A DNA stretch of 64,000 nt, from contig CM043948.1 of assembly GCA_014529385.2 (NCBI GenBank), forward strand, positions 25,418,451 through 25,482,450, written 5' to 3'. Origin of the DNA: Adiantum capillus-veneris (Eukaryota; Streptophyta; Polypodiopsida; Polypodiales; Pteridaceae). Below, piece by piece: positions 42,660-52,907 of this stretch (within the stretch, counting starts at the first letter, position 1; each line of letters begins with the position of its first letter). A program made the position numbers and the translations under genes. Under the pieces are notes generated by a model. The model did not search any database. It was given only the letters and a program-made list of their open reading frames with translations, and was not told the DNA's origin.

Positions 42660-43145
42660 CGGAAGGGCGCCACGTGCCAATGGAAAAGAACAAATTGAAC
42701 AGACTTTAGATGCTTCAAAAAAACAAAACTGAAAGAGATGCACGGCACACAAGACACGGAGTGGCGGAGTTCCACCCCAAGAGAGCACTGTCCCCAAACC
42801 CTAGCACCCCTTTCGGTATTTCTTTATATTGCTTCAACTCAGTACAACGCCGGCACCACTGCTCTGCATCTCCACGCGGAAGCATGGCAGAGAGTAAGTC
42901 CTTGGCACATATTTAAAGACTCCTTGGCAATGAAAAGCAGTTTACATGAAAAGCATATGATCCTAAAAGCATCTGGTCTCCAAAAGGTGCCATCGCAAAT
43001 TCAGAAATTCCATACAACTGCCACATCAGCAGCCAGCAACGCAATTCGCGGAAGTCCGTATAGTCTGCCACGTCATCAGCCAATGCAATGTCCAGGTCGT
43101 CTATAGAATTGCCACGTCATCAATTTTTACGCAAGGGGCTCAGTG
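42655..43145 (-). repeat. LTR of family E, minus orientation, truncated
   Basis: The reverse complement follows the 39,261 LTR through GAAAAGAACA, AGAGAGCACTGGCC/TCCCCAAACC, CCTTTCGGTATTTCTTTATA and GCAGTTTACATGAAAAGC. The outer end with TGTTGTCAC is missing, with sequence fading out near 43,145. Together with 39,261-39,855 it forms an inverted pair. Confidence 0.6.
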
Positions 43146-43866
43146 TGTGTGTGTGAGAGAGAATCCTGCTTTATTTTTAATTATTTGAGCCCCATACACT
43201 GCAAAGCAAATATATACAAGATAACCTCAGAAGCACGCATCAAGTGAGCACAATTAACTGAGCTTTGCAGAATGAGTCACCCACATGCAAAATTATGTGT
43301 AAACATACACTTTCGGAAGGAGTTCAAGCATATTCACGCATTCCCAATGCAATTTGCGGAGCATAACATCATCTTCCTCAAAGTGCAAACCGCAAGCATA
43401 TGGAAGCATCAAGCATATGGTGACAACTTGCATTCTCAAGCACTGAAACAATGCAATTTGCATGCCAAAAGAGTCAAAAAGGCGTATTTGGTACCCCAAA
43501 GTTTTCAGATTTTCGCTTGTCCTTGTCAGGACTGAAACTTGTTCAATTCAATCCGGTTCGGGTCCCTTTTGCCCTCCCTCTCGGCTTCCTGCTGCTCCCT
43601 CGCAAGGACTCTCCCTCTCTCTCGCTCATTTTTTTCCTGCTCGTCTCCTCCCGAATGTTCCCAATCATTGGCATGCTCATTACTCTCCACCCAACCATTT
43701 TGACCTCCCTTAGGATTTGTCATAGGCCCCATTCCTATTGGACTTCTCAGGACTTGGCCGTTCAAACACCCCTCCCCTTGGAGATCTCACAAATAAAGCA
43801 AATACATAGCAATTTTAAGTCACATTCTTAACTAGCAAAGGTTAAATTTATCTTAAGGTAACATAC
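43146..43866. other. 5' end of intron 1, no gene seen
   Basis: Single-copy-looking sequence adjoining the exon 1 donor, with a short (TG)n/(GA)n at 43,146-43,164. No coding similarity was recognised on either strand. Confidence 0.5.
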
Positions 43867-45591
43867 CTGGTCTATGCGATGCCAAGCAAGTTTTTGGGCT
43901 GGTGATTTGCAAGAAAGGATTGCTCTTCCATCAATAATAGTTTTTGCAATAACTTCAGCAACAAGAATGGAACCTATGCCAACTATCCCAGTATGAGAGA
44001 AACTATTGGAAGCAAGTTCACCCCTTACTAGCAGACTTTCCCCAAAAGGCATTCTCAAACTATCTTTGCCAGAAGTGTCAAAGAACCCATTGCCAGCATG
44101 CTGAACTAGCGGTTGCAACTCCCTTAAAGGCATAAGTGCAGACAGCTTGGCTCCTATTTCTAAATCCACTTTCTGATCGTTAATAAAGGTGACTGCCCCC
44201 ACGACAAGATCTCCCTCTCGGGGCACATAGAATTGTGATGTGGGAAATGTCTCCTTGAAGCTATCAAGTGTTTGTGCAGAGGTGAGGTACTCCCTTCCTG
44301 GATCAACTGGAGCCACAACACGCATCTTTGACAATTTTGCATTCTCCTGTAATATAGCTTCACTTGGTGTGTAATTATATCCTGTTTGCCTTAAGTTTCC
44401 CTTGATCTGGTGTTGAGCGGCTGTATGAGGCACAGCTATGTCATCAGGTGATCCTGGGGCTATGTCAACAGCAGCACTAGTCCTTCTTTTTGAGTGCATG
44501 CCAGATTGAAAGTTGTCCTTAACTGGCGCTTCCTCAACAGCCCCATTAGTGAGAAAAGTTTGAGTCCTCCTTTTTAAGTCCTCCAAGCTTCTGCTCTCTG
44601 CATGCTGCTCTTGTGGAACGCTATGAACAGATGAAGATCCACCAATGTCTTGAGACTCGTTCCTCGACACGATGGTGGGAGACAGCAAATGCAGGGAGTT
44701 TTGAGCTCTCAAATTTCTGCCATGAGCAGAGGCCTTCTCATGTCTGGTGAACTGTGATGAATTAGAAGGTTGCTCTGTCAATTTTCTGATACCTTTATTG
44801 GAGGAGAATGGAACATTTTCATCGGCATTTGTTTTTACAAGACCAGACACATTGATAGGTTCACTGTCATTGATGATTTCCTGCAAATCCGGAACATCAT
44901 TGATGTCCTCACCACTACCCTGTCCTGCGGACTCTGGCTGTTGAGGCTTTTCTTCAGCAGTCTCTGCCATGAGCAAACTGCCAGAAGGATATGAACGTTT
45001 TTTGGTATTCTCTCCGCCCTCTTTCACCTTTTTTGCATTCAGAGAATCCAACAACTGAAGCAAGCTATTGGCAGGCTTCTCCTCTTTAGTGATGTAATCC
45101 ACCCCAATAGCCTCGCCATAATAATCTTCAAAGGGGATACCGAACGGGACGCGGGGAGGAGGTGGAGGTTCATAGTTGGCCATGGAGTTAGAAGCATAGA
45201 TTTCAAAATCGAGTTCGTTGGGTCCATTCTCTTCTAGGGGAGGGTAGCAAGGTACAACAGGGGGGGCAGCACGATTATTCTCCCGATAGCGTATGTCAAG
45301 AATGTCCGGCATGAATTCAACATTGCTTACCTTGATGCCCACATCTACAAGGGTGTCGACGCGGCCTGGTATCTTCATGATTGAAACAACCAGAACAGAT
45401 AGGCTTCTCAAACACTTACAGGCAAGCTTTCCATACCCAGATGGCCGGATGGACAACCCTCTTGAGAGCTGTGGAGACGATAGTGATGAAGGTGTGAGGT
45501 TACACCCAGGCTTTGTCTGGTGCAAGCACCCACGACACGACTCTTCCTCGCAGACATACGGTAATCGCCCCACGGTACTGCTCGTAGCCAT
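43867..45591 (-). CDS. PDE338: Exon 1 of plastid-type S1-domain RNA-binding protein gene
   Basis: This is the first exon of a nuclear gene for a probable chloroplast S1-domain RNA-binding protein (PDE338/RLSB type, thought to act on plastid transcripts). I chose the ATG at 45,591-45,589, the first in-frame ATG, with context gtaaagATGGC. An in-frame stop lies about 60 bases upstream. The exon encodes 575 residues. The first ~75 are Ser-rich and transit-like (starting MATSSTVGRL). A long acidic, Pro- and Ser-rich, probably disordered region runs to about 450. The first S1-like module is at about 455-568 (YVPREGDLVVGAV to LSCKSPAQKLAWHRIDQ). The exon ends CAG|gtatgt at 43,867, phase 0. An internal GTAAGT/CAG pair about 54 bases apart near 45,370-45,425 could be a very short intron, but the frame is open through it, so I keep one exon. 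Family assignment rests on the S1 pattern across all exons; the symbol is my recollection of the Arabidopsis homologue. Confidence 0.8.
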
Positions 45592-45603
45592 CTTTACCAC
45601 CAC

Positions 45604-46076
45604 TGCTGCTTCCTTGGTGGCGGCATTTACACCATCTTCAAACGTATCATTTTATCTTGTTTGCAGTGTTTAATATATGAATATGTAGTATGTACTATCA
45701 TGATATGGCGGAAGGGGGAGCCTTTTACACTTGTAGCAATCTGCGACTTGAAGGCTAAAGAACAAAACTAAAAAAAAACCTCTATGCACGTGATAAAGAG
45801 GGAGAGAGGGGGAGAGAGAGAGGCCGCCGAAGGCGGCTGGCCGTACTAGTTATCTATATGTACCCTCCTGCGTTTTCGACAGGGTATATGAACTAGATAC
45901 CCGCTAATAAAACGATTTCCAAAACTTGTAACACACACCTAGTTGCATGTAGTGATATAGCCGTGGTGCTTATCAAATTGTGTACACATTTTTTAAGCTT
46001 TCTTTTAGGTTTTTTACGCTATTTTTTAAGCTTCCTAGTAAAAATAGATTATCTTTCTCCCTCTGTCGTTCAAAGG

Positions 46077-46122
<46 letters not shown>

Positions 46123-46137
46123 CTCTGTTGATCAACG

Positions 46138-46184
<47 letters not shown>

Positions 46185-46401
46185 ACAGCAGGCAGTGCCG
46201 TCATTTGCAAAATTAGTGTCGGCCTTGTTATTGGCACTGCTGGAGGCATATGCTAATGCATCGATTTAATTTTTTGTGGACAAATGTGGCACAAGATGTT
46301 GGGATGCTTTTGGGAATTACTTTTTATGGGAGTTCAAAGGAGGAGAAATTCGACGCATGCTATGCTTCCAAAGTTTAATGTCGAGAGTGTGAGGGAGATA
46401 T

Positions 46402-46458
<57 letters not shown>

Positions 46459-46997
46459 CCCCCCCCCCCCCCCCCCCGCGGCAATGCACTCGTCTACTTG
46501 ACATCTTGTTATCATTGAGTTGGAAAGCAAAATTTCAAAGAAGTGTGGTGCACATAAGTGGGTATGCGTGTCCTATTCCCGTGAAATAACCCAAAAAAAT
46601 GCCTTTCTAGATTTTGTTGCCTACACATGTTTATACACTTAGTTTATTCCTATGGATATTTTAGGTAGGAAACTCTCTTGAGTATCTTCTTTAATTTCGA
46701 CCATTAAATTGGTATCGATCTACACCTAGCTACGGACCAATCAATTCAACTAAGGGAAACAATTTGGTAAGTGAAGAGAGACTCTATCTACCACATGGTG
46801 CATAGCCCTCAAGGGTTTCGGGACTCACATCAACCATGTATGGCAAGAAAACTAGTTCACCATATGTTTCTTTCTAGGATCTAGGCAAAAAATTTGGGTA
46901 AGTGAAGGCAAGCTACTATTCACAGATGCCCCTAGTCCAAAAGGATTTTGGGAGCTCACATCAACCATGTGTGGCAAGATAACAAGGTAGGCATATG
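45604..46997. promoter_or_regulatory. 5' flank of the S1 gene with microsatellites
   Basis: Upstream region of the minus-strand S1 gene. It has no recognisable coding sequence. It holds (CT)n at about 46,078-46,116, 46,140-46,183 and 46,404-46,455 ((GA)n in gene orientation, 0.5-0.9 kb upstream of the ATG). A run of 22 C lies at 46,456-46,477. A diverged ~120-bp direct repeat is at 46,760-46,990 (CTCACATCAACCATGT twice). A promoter role is inferred from position only; no TATA box was assigned. Confidence 0.45.
46404..46477. repeat. (CT)n-(C)22 compound microsatellite
   Basis: About 26 CT units run directly into 22 consecutive C residues before GCGGC. Confidence 0.95.
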
Positions 46998-47138
46998 TGT
47001 TGGGATTCAGGCCAACTGGCTAGACATCCCACTTACTACTAACCCATCTACTAACTTAACCATATATACACTTATTCTTTAATACAACAGAATAAGGAGC
47101 TGCAAAACAGGATAACGTTGTTGTGTGCTCCACCCAAA

Positions 47139-47236
<98 letters not shown>

Positions 47237-47269
47237 TGCACTCGCACACGCTTCCCGCGGCACCCTTCA
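46998..47269 (+). repeat. 5' LTR of Co-C
   Basis: TGTTGGGATTCAGGCC to CACCCTTCA, 272 bp, with (CT)n at 47,143-47,230. The array lies between the CCACCCAAAGCAGG block and the GCATTTGCACTCGCACACGC block, so nearly a third of the LTR is microsatellite. Confidence 0.92.
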
Positions 47270-47271
47270 AC

Positions 47272-47283
47272 TGGTATCAGAGC
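47272..47283 (+). other. Primer-binding site of Co-C
   Basis: TGGTATCAGAGC two bases after the LTR end; the initiator Met tRNA primer complement. Confidence 0.88.
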
Positions 47284-48530
47284 AGGGTTTGTGCTTGCCG
47301 TTTTCGCGTCCGCGCGCGCGCTTTCAAAAGTGCAAACAGGTTTCCCTCTTCAGCATCAGCAAATTCAACGTCCCGAGAGCGTTTCCAGCAGGTGTCTTGC
47401 AGTTTTACCCCCCTTTCGAAGCTGTTCGTACAGTCGAAAGCTTCATTCGAGCTACGCTTTTTTCAACTCCACTTTTGCTACAGGTGTAGGTTGTTTAGAT
47501 ACTATTTTGGGATGGCATATAGCCGTTTTATGGCTATTATGTGCTATTGAGATAGTGTTTATGGGCTGATTAGGAGTACTTTTTGGCATCGACATTTTCT
47601 TGGGTTTTTCAGGCATCCATCTCCTCACAGGTTCTTGCATACATACAGGACATCCACGTTTCTTCCAGTTTGCAGTGTTTAGCATCAGCACAAATTTCAG
47701 CGGGAGTATTTGATGCACATATGCATTGTTTTGGCACTTTTGATAGTGCTCGAGCTCTTTTGAGAGCGGTTTTACTCCCCGCAGGGATTTGTTTATTGCT
47801 TGCACATTTCTTACAGGTTTTACTCCCCGCAGGACATCCACGTTTCTTACAGGTTGCAGTGTTTAGCATCAGCACAGATTTCAGCGAGAGTATTTGATGC
47901 ACATATGCATTGTTTTGGCACTTTTGATAGTGCTTGAGCTCTTTTGAGAGCGTTTTTACTCCCCGCAGGGATTTGCTTATTGCTTGCACATTTTGTTTGG
48001 CGCCTGTTTGAGCGCGTATACTGCACCTTGCAATATTGTTGACAGTGGATGTACGTTGAGTTGCGGAAACTGCTATATGTACCTTTTGTGGAGCCGATTT
48101 GGCTTGTTTCTGGTAGTCCCGACCGTTTCTGAGACTCGGTTCGGAGGCCCTTTCTGAGACTAGGCTGGTTTCTTGTCTGCATAACCTTTTGTGAGGGTCG
48201 ATAGCGTGAGGTTTTCTTGAGCTGGGGGATTCTTGAATGTTGAGATCCTTTCGGTGATACAGGTTGCTGGAGTACCCCTTTTTCATGGCCTTGCCATAGG
48301 ACATGTATAGAGAGGGCTAGGTGCATTTGACGCCGTGTTGGCAGTCTTGGGTTAACTTTTTTATGCATAGTTAGTGGTTGATGTACCTGTCTTATGCTCT
48401 GAGAGCATTGAGTTATTGATCTCTTGTGACAGTTTTGGATTGAGATTCTGTTAGTTTTTTCGGGGAAACTCTACCGAATTTTTTCCAAAAATACCAGTGT
48501 TTATCGCCATATTATCTTTAGCTTGCAGCC
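47284..48530 (+). other. Leader of Co-C with 186-bp tandem duplication
   Basis: 1.25 kb of noncoding leader. Two direct copies of a 186-bp unit begin at 47,648 and 47,834 (GGACATCCACGTTTCTT, ATGCACATATGCATTGTTTT, TTTTACTCCCCGCAGG). The inner ATGCACATATGCAT is itself palindromic. No protein of note is encoded in the sense strand. Confidence 0.75.
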
Positions 48531-49633
48531 ATGTCATCTAGTGGTGAAAAGGATATTTACAATATCCAAAAATTTGATGGGACGAATTTTGCTATCTGGA
48601 AAGAGCAGATTCAAGATGTTCTTATACAAAAAGGCTAGCTGGATCTTATCATGGAGTGCCCAGAGGGCGATATACAGATGTTAAGTGGGAGAAACTTGAT
48701 GCTAAGGCCAAATCTACCCTCCGTTTGCATTTGGCCAAATTTTTGTACTTTACTATAGTTGGAGAAAGAATTGCTCGAGATTTATGGGATAAGTTGTGTT
48801 CCAGTTATGAGAACAAAAATGCCACTAATAAGGTCTTCTTGATGAAGGAGCTGTTTGACCTTCGTATGAAGGAAGAGGGCACTATTTCTACTCACATTAA
48901 TGAGTTCAATATCATTTTCACTCAGTTGACCACTCAGGGTTTGGTCTTCGATGAGGAAATCAAATGTATCTTCTTGCTATGTAGTTTACTCTCATCTTGG
49001 GATATGTTATGTACTGCAATTAGCAACTCAGCACCTGGTACCGGTCTAGTGTACAATGACGTCCTTGGCAGTCTGTTTACCGAGGAGATTCGCAGGAAAT
49101 CTCTCGAAGGCAAGAAAGATGGTGATGCGTATGTTGCTAGTGATAGACAGAGGGGTCGCACTCAAAGTCGTGCCAAAAGCAAGGAACGTGGGGGCTCACA
49201 CAGTAAGTCTCAGGGTTCTATGCGTAATGTCGAGTGCTATCACTGCCATAAAAAAGGGCATGTGAAGAAGGATTGCAGGAAATGGCAACAAAGCAAGAAG
49301 GATAAACAATCCGGTGAAACTTCTAAGTCTGATGATTCAAACAAGGGCAAAGCAAAGTTAGAGGAGATCAATGTGCTAGAGTCTTCAAATGCTCCTATTG
49401 TAGAGACTCTTCCAGCGGTTGTTATGCCACTTACCTCTGACGTATTGGTCTTCACAACAAATCTACTTGTCGAGGCTCTTGTTACAGAAGATGCGCAGTA
49501 TGCATATAATTGGATAGTAGATTCTGGTGCGAGTTTCCATGTGACACCACATAGAGAGTGGTTCTCTACTTATTTTCACTCTTGTGGCAAAGTGAGACTT
49601 GGTGATGCTTATGAACTAGACATTAGACATTGA
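48531..49633 (+). pseudogene. gag and protease of Co-C
   Basis: The ATG at 48,531 (MSSSGEKDIYNIQKFDGTNF then AIWKEQI) meets TAG at 48,636. The frame shifts and continues at 48,656 for 325 codons: EKLDAKAKSTLRLHLAKFLY, LWDKLCSSYENKNATNK, a CCHC knuckle CYHCHKKGHVKKDC at about 49,232-49,273, and protease motif WIVDSGASFHVTPHREW at about 49,510-49,560. The frame ends in TGA at 49,633 just after the protease active site. This is a typical copia order. Confidence 0.8.
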
Positions 49634-49700
49634 GGGTGTCGGAAACGTCAAATTTCATCTAAGGAATGGCACGCACTTTACTTTATGTAATGTCAGACAT

Positions 49701-50430
49701 GTGCCCAAGTTGACTAAAAGCTTGATTTCTATTGTTCAGCTTGATGATTTGGGCTACAACACCACATTTGGCAATGGTTCGTGGATAGTACGCAAAGGTA
49801 ATCTTGTTGTACTCAGAGGTCAGAAGCATGGTACCTTGTATTCCATGTATGTGTCATATGTTGGTCATGATTACATATCTATAGTCGAGCTGTCGTCTAC
49901 TGAGTTGTGGCATTGTCGGCTAGGTCATATTAGCCAAAAAGGAATGAGAACTCTGACTCGTTTTGGCTACTTACCTGTCTTGTCTTATGTTGACTTTCCT
50001 ATTTGTGAGCACTGTATCTATGGCAAACATACTAGGTCCGTGCACTTACCATTGGGTCAAAAGCGAGCTGAACCTCTAGATTTAGTGCATAGTGATGTTT
50101 GTGGTCCTATGTCAACCATATCTCTAGGGGGGGCAGCTATTTTGTGACATTCATAGATGACTCTACTCAAAAGGTGTGGGCATATCCTTTGAAACATAAG
50201 GATCAAGTTCTTCCTGTGTTCCAAAAAAATTTAGCACTCATTGAGAATTAGTCTAGCAAGAAACTCAAGAGGTTGCGGACTGACAACGGTGGAGAGTATG
50301 TCTCCAAGGAGTTTGACAATTTCTGTGCTAAAAGGGGGATTAAAGGGCATTTACTACACCATACACACCAGCTCAAAATGAAGTTGTTGAGCGCATGAAT
50401 CGTACGATTTAGGAAAGAGTCACAGCCATG
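49701..50430 (+). pseudogene. GAG-pre-integrase and integrase core of Co-C
   Basis: LWHCRLGHISQKGMRTLTRF with CEHCIYGKHTR gives the H-H-C-C zinc domain. VHSDVCGPM supplies the first catalytic Asp. A frameshift at about 50,140 moves to the FVTFIDDSTQKVWAYPLKHK and TDNGGEYVSKEFD (second Asp) frame, which has an in-frame TAG at about 50,250. The catalytic Glu is present in VVERMNRT (about 50,383-50,406). Confidence 0.75.
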
Positions 50431-51498
50431 CTTTCTAGAGCAAATCTCACACAAGGCTTTTGGGCAGAAGCCGTCTTGACTGCAGTGCACATTATAAATC
50501 GTTCACCTAGTACGCCATTGAATTATGAGATTCCAGAAGAGTTATGGTCTAAACGTAAGCCCCATTATGACCATCTACGTGTTTTTGGTTGTGAAGCTTA
50601 TGCTCGTGTGCATAAACAACTTCGACAAAAGTTAGAGCCAAAGTCACACAAATGTATTTTCATTGGATATGGCACAGATGGAGAGATGGGATATCGTCTC
50701 TGGCACCCGGAATCTCATCGAGTCATCCGTAGTTCAGATGTGATCTTCAATGAGTCGAAGATGCATAAACAACCTATCAAGGAAATAGAAATTTGGACAG
50801 TCACTTTTGAGGATGTTGCCTCAGAGACAATGAAATCAACTCAGTGGGCTAGTGATGTACCTTCCACTAGCAATGCTCCAGAGGGAGCGGATAGCAATGG
50901 TCAAGGAGTGAGACGGTCTACTAGAGTCTCTCGTTCACCTGCGCGTTTCGAGCCAGGTCTTGATTACAGCATGTTGACCGATTGCGGTGAGCCAAGATGC
51001 TACCAAGAAGCCATCATGGCGGATGATGTGGTGAAGTGGGAGCAGAATATGCAATCTGAGTATAACTCGATTCTGGCTAATGACACTTGGGACTTGGTAG
51101 AACTGCCAAATGATGCGAAAGCTTTACCTGGCAAATGGGTTTACAAGAAGAAATTTACCTCAGGTGATCCAAATCCAAAGTATAAGGCTAGACTTGTAGC
51201 CAAAGGGTTCAAACAACAAAAGGGAGCCGATTTTGATGAAATCTTCTCGCCTGTAGTCAAGATGACAACGCTTAGAACCGTACTTGGTCTTGTAGCGATT
51301 GAGGACATGGAACTTGTCCAAATGGATTTGAAGACATCATTTCTTCACGAGGATCTCGATGAGGATGTTTACATGCAGCAGCCTGAAGGGTTTGTTCAGG
51401 AGAATGCATCTCGTGAGGAGCTAGTATGTAAGCTCAAAAAGGCACTTTATGGCTTAAAACAGGGTTCAAGGCAGTGGTATCATAAATTTGATGCATGA
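50428..51498 (+). CDS. Integrase C terminus and RT N-terminal half of Co-C
   Basis: A 356-codon open frame: FWAEAVLTAVHIINRSPST, YDHLRVFGCEAYARVHKQ, KCIFIGYGTDGEMGYRLWHP (integrase C-terminal part), a linker RRSTRVSRSPARFEPG, then RT: NDTWDLVELPNDAKALPGKW, KARLVAKGFKQQKGADFDEI, TTLRTVLGLVAIEDMELVQM and LYGLKQGSRQWYHKFDA, ending TGA 51,498. It lacks the YVDD box, which lies in another frame at 51,587-51,613 (LYVDDMLIA). So RT is interrupted. Confidence 0.75.
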   Translation: MLSRANLTQGFWAEAVLTAVHIINRSPSTPLNYEIPEELWSKRKPHYDHLRVFGCEAYARVHKQLRQKLEPKSHKCIFIGYGTDGEMGYRLWHPESHRVIRSSDVIFNESKMHKQPIKEIEIWTVTFEDVASETMKSTQWASDVPSTSNAPEGADSNGQGVRRSTRVSRSPARFEPGLDYSMLTDCGEPRCYQEAIMADDVVKWEQNMQSEYNSILANDTWDLVELPNDAKALPGKWVYKKKFTSGDPNPKYKARLVAKGFKQQKGADFDEIFSPVVKMTTLRTVLGLVAIEDMELVQMDLKTSFLHEDLDEDVYMQQPEGFVQENASREELVCKLKKALYGLKQGSRQWYHKFDA

Positions 51499-51636
51499 AT
51501 GAGGTCTTAAGGATATAAAAGGAGCGAAGAGGATCACTGCTTGTACACAAGAAAGCTAAATGATGGCTCGATGATCATTCAGTTTTGTATGTTGATGACA
51601 TGCTTATAGCTGAAATCCATTGCGAAAATTGCCAAC

Positions 51637-52542
51637 TTGAAGAAAACACTTAGCAATAGTTTTGCAATGAAAGATTTGGGGGATGCTACACACTTTCTTG
51701 GCATGCGAATCAAAAGAGATCGCAAATGTTGTATTCTTGAGTTATCTCCGGAAACATACATTGAGAAAGTTTTGCAGCGTTTCAATATGCAGCTGGGGAA
51801 AGTATTGAGTACCCCAATGCAGGCATTCTTGAAACTCAGCAAGGAAGATGCACCCAAATCTGATGCTGAGCGAGCTGAAATGGCTAAGGTACCATATTCT
51901 TTGGCAGTGGACAGTCTCATGTATGCTATGGTGGCCACAAGACTAGACATTGCTTTTACAGTGGGAGTGGTGAGCCGATATATGGCAAATCCTGGCAGCA
52001 AGCATTGGGAAGCAGTGAAGCACATTCTTAGGTACCTCAAAGGTACGGTCGACAGGTGTTTACGCTTTGGGAATAGCGATGCATCCAACGTGGGTTATGC
52101 GGATGCAGACTATACGGGTTGTGTCGACAATAGGAGATCGACATCTGGCTATGCTTTCATATTTGCTGGAGCAGCAGTATCTTGGAGGTTATGTCTTCAA
52201 GATTGTACGTCGTCTTCCACTGTGAAAGCAGAGTACGTTGCATTGTCGGATGCAAGTAAAGAGGCTATATGGTTATCTCGCTTGGTACGAAATCTTGGCA
52301 TTGATGAGACTCTAGTGATATATTGTGATAGTCAGAGTGCTCTTGCATTGGCAAGGAATCTCGTGTTTCACTCCAAATTGAAACACATTGAAGTCAGGTA
52401 TCATCTCGTGAGAGATTTCTTGGCCAAAAAGCTCATTGATTTGGTCAAGGTACACACTGACGACAACCCAGCAGATGCTTTGACGAAAGGCTTAGCTTTG
52501 GAGCGGTTTACACATTGTGGTGAGTTGATGGGTATAGGTTGA
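51637..52542 (+). CDS. RT C-terminal end and RNase H of Co-C
   Basis: 301 codons: FAMKDLGDATHFLGMRIKRD, ETYIEKVLQRFNMQ, MANPGSKHWEAVKHILRYLK (RT connection), then RNase H with GYADADYTGCVDNRRSTSGY (Asp), TVKAEYVALSDASKEAIWLS (Glu), IYCDSQSALALARN (Asp) and HTDDNPADALTKGL (Asp). All four catalytic acidic positions appear present. It ends at TGA shortly before the polypurine tract. Confidence 0.78.
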   Translation: MKKTLSNSFAMKDLGDATHFLGMRIKRDRKCCILELSPETYIEKVLQRFNMQLGKVLSTPMQAFLKLSKEDAPKSDAERAEMAKVPYSLAVDSLMYAMVATRLDIAFTVGVVSRYMANPGSKHWEAVKHILRYLKGTVDRCLRFGNSDASNVGYADADYTGCVDNRRSTSGYAFIFAGAAVSWRLCLQDCTSSSTVKAEYVALSDASKEAIWLSRLVRNLGIDETLVIYCDSQSALALARNLVFHSKLKHIEVRYHLVRDFLAKKLIDLVKVHTDDNPADALTKGLALERFTHCGELMGIG

Positions 52543-52611
52543 AGCCACTAGATTGCTTCCCGGTTGTACATACCAGGTCGCTTGGGCTGCATTGGCCTTC
52601 AAGTGGGAGTT

Positions 52612-52755
52612 TGTTGGGATTCAGGCCAACTGGCCGGACATCCCACTTACTACTAACCCATCTACTAACTTAACCATATACACACTTATTCTTTAATACA
52701 ACAGAATAAGGATCTGCAACAGGATAACGTTGATGTGCGCTCCACCCAAAGCAGG

Positions 52756-52854
<99 letters not shown>

Positions 52855-52902
52855 TCTTGCACTTGCACTTGCACTTGCACACGCTTCCCGCGGCACCTTT
52901 CA
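52612..52902 (+). repeat. 3' LTR of Co-C
   Basis: 291 bp, TGTTGGGATTCAGGCC to GGCACCTTTCA. The (CT)n array at 52,757-52,852 contains one interrupting A and is longer than in the 5' LTR. CTTGCACTTGCACTTGCA follows. Confidence 0.92.
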
Positions 52903-52907
52903 ATATG

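Larger units (their letters stand above)
3557..43866 (-). other. Giant intron 1 (about 40.3 kb) of the S1 gene
   Basis: The donor is CAG|gtatgt at 43,866 and the acceptor CAACAG| at 3,557. The flanking exons join in phase 0 within one S1 domain boundary. The interval is almost entirely nested LTR elements, described separately. The other introns of the same gene are 80-246 bp, so the size comes from insertions. No host coding exon was recognised inside it. Missing S1 sequence is not expected here, because the module sequence is continuous across the junction. Confidence 0.75.
46998..52902 (+). mobile_element. Ty1/copia element Co-C with LTRs and target duplication
   Basis: 5' LTR 46,998-47,269, primer site TGGTATCAGAGC 47,272-47,283, interior to 52,600, polypurine tract AAGTGGGAGT (52,601-52,610), 3' LTR 52,612-52,902. 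Target duplication ATATG at 46,993-46,997 and 52,903-52,907. The order gag, protease, integrase, RT, RNase H is copia-type. Both LTRs carry a long (CT)n array, of different length. Outside the arrays they are near-identical, so the insertion is young, but gag and pol contain several stops and frameshifts. Confidence 0.92.

Noticed and set aside
43526-43765. Minus-strand frame with charged residues near the exon 1 donor
   Set aside because: Composition is driven by GA-rich sequence; no similarity, no start context, and it lies in intron 1.
47118-47569. Open frames encoding long Ser-Leu or Arg-Glu runs (also at 3,714-4,152, 46,080-46,590, 47,056-47,270, 52,690-53,031)
   Set aside because: They are translations of CT/GA microsatellites in several frames, with no flanking protein similarity.
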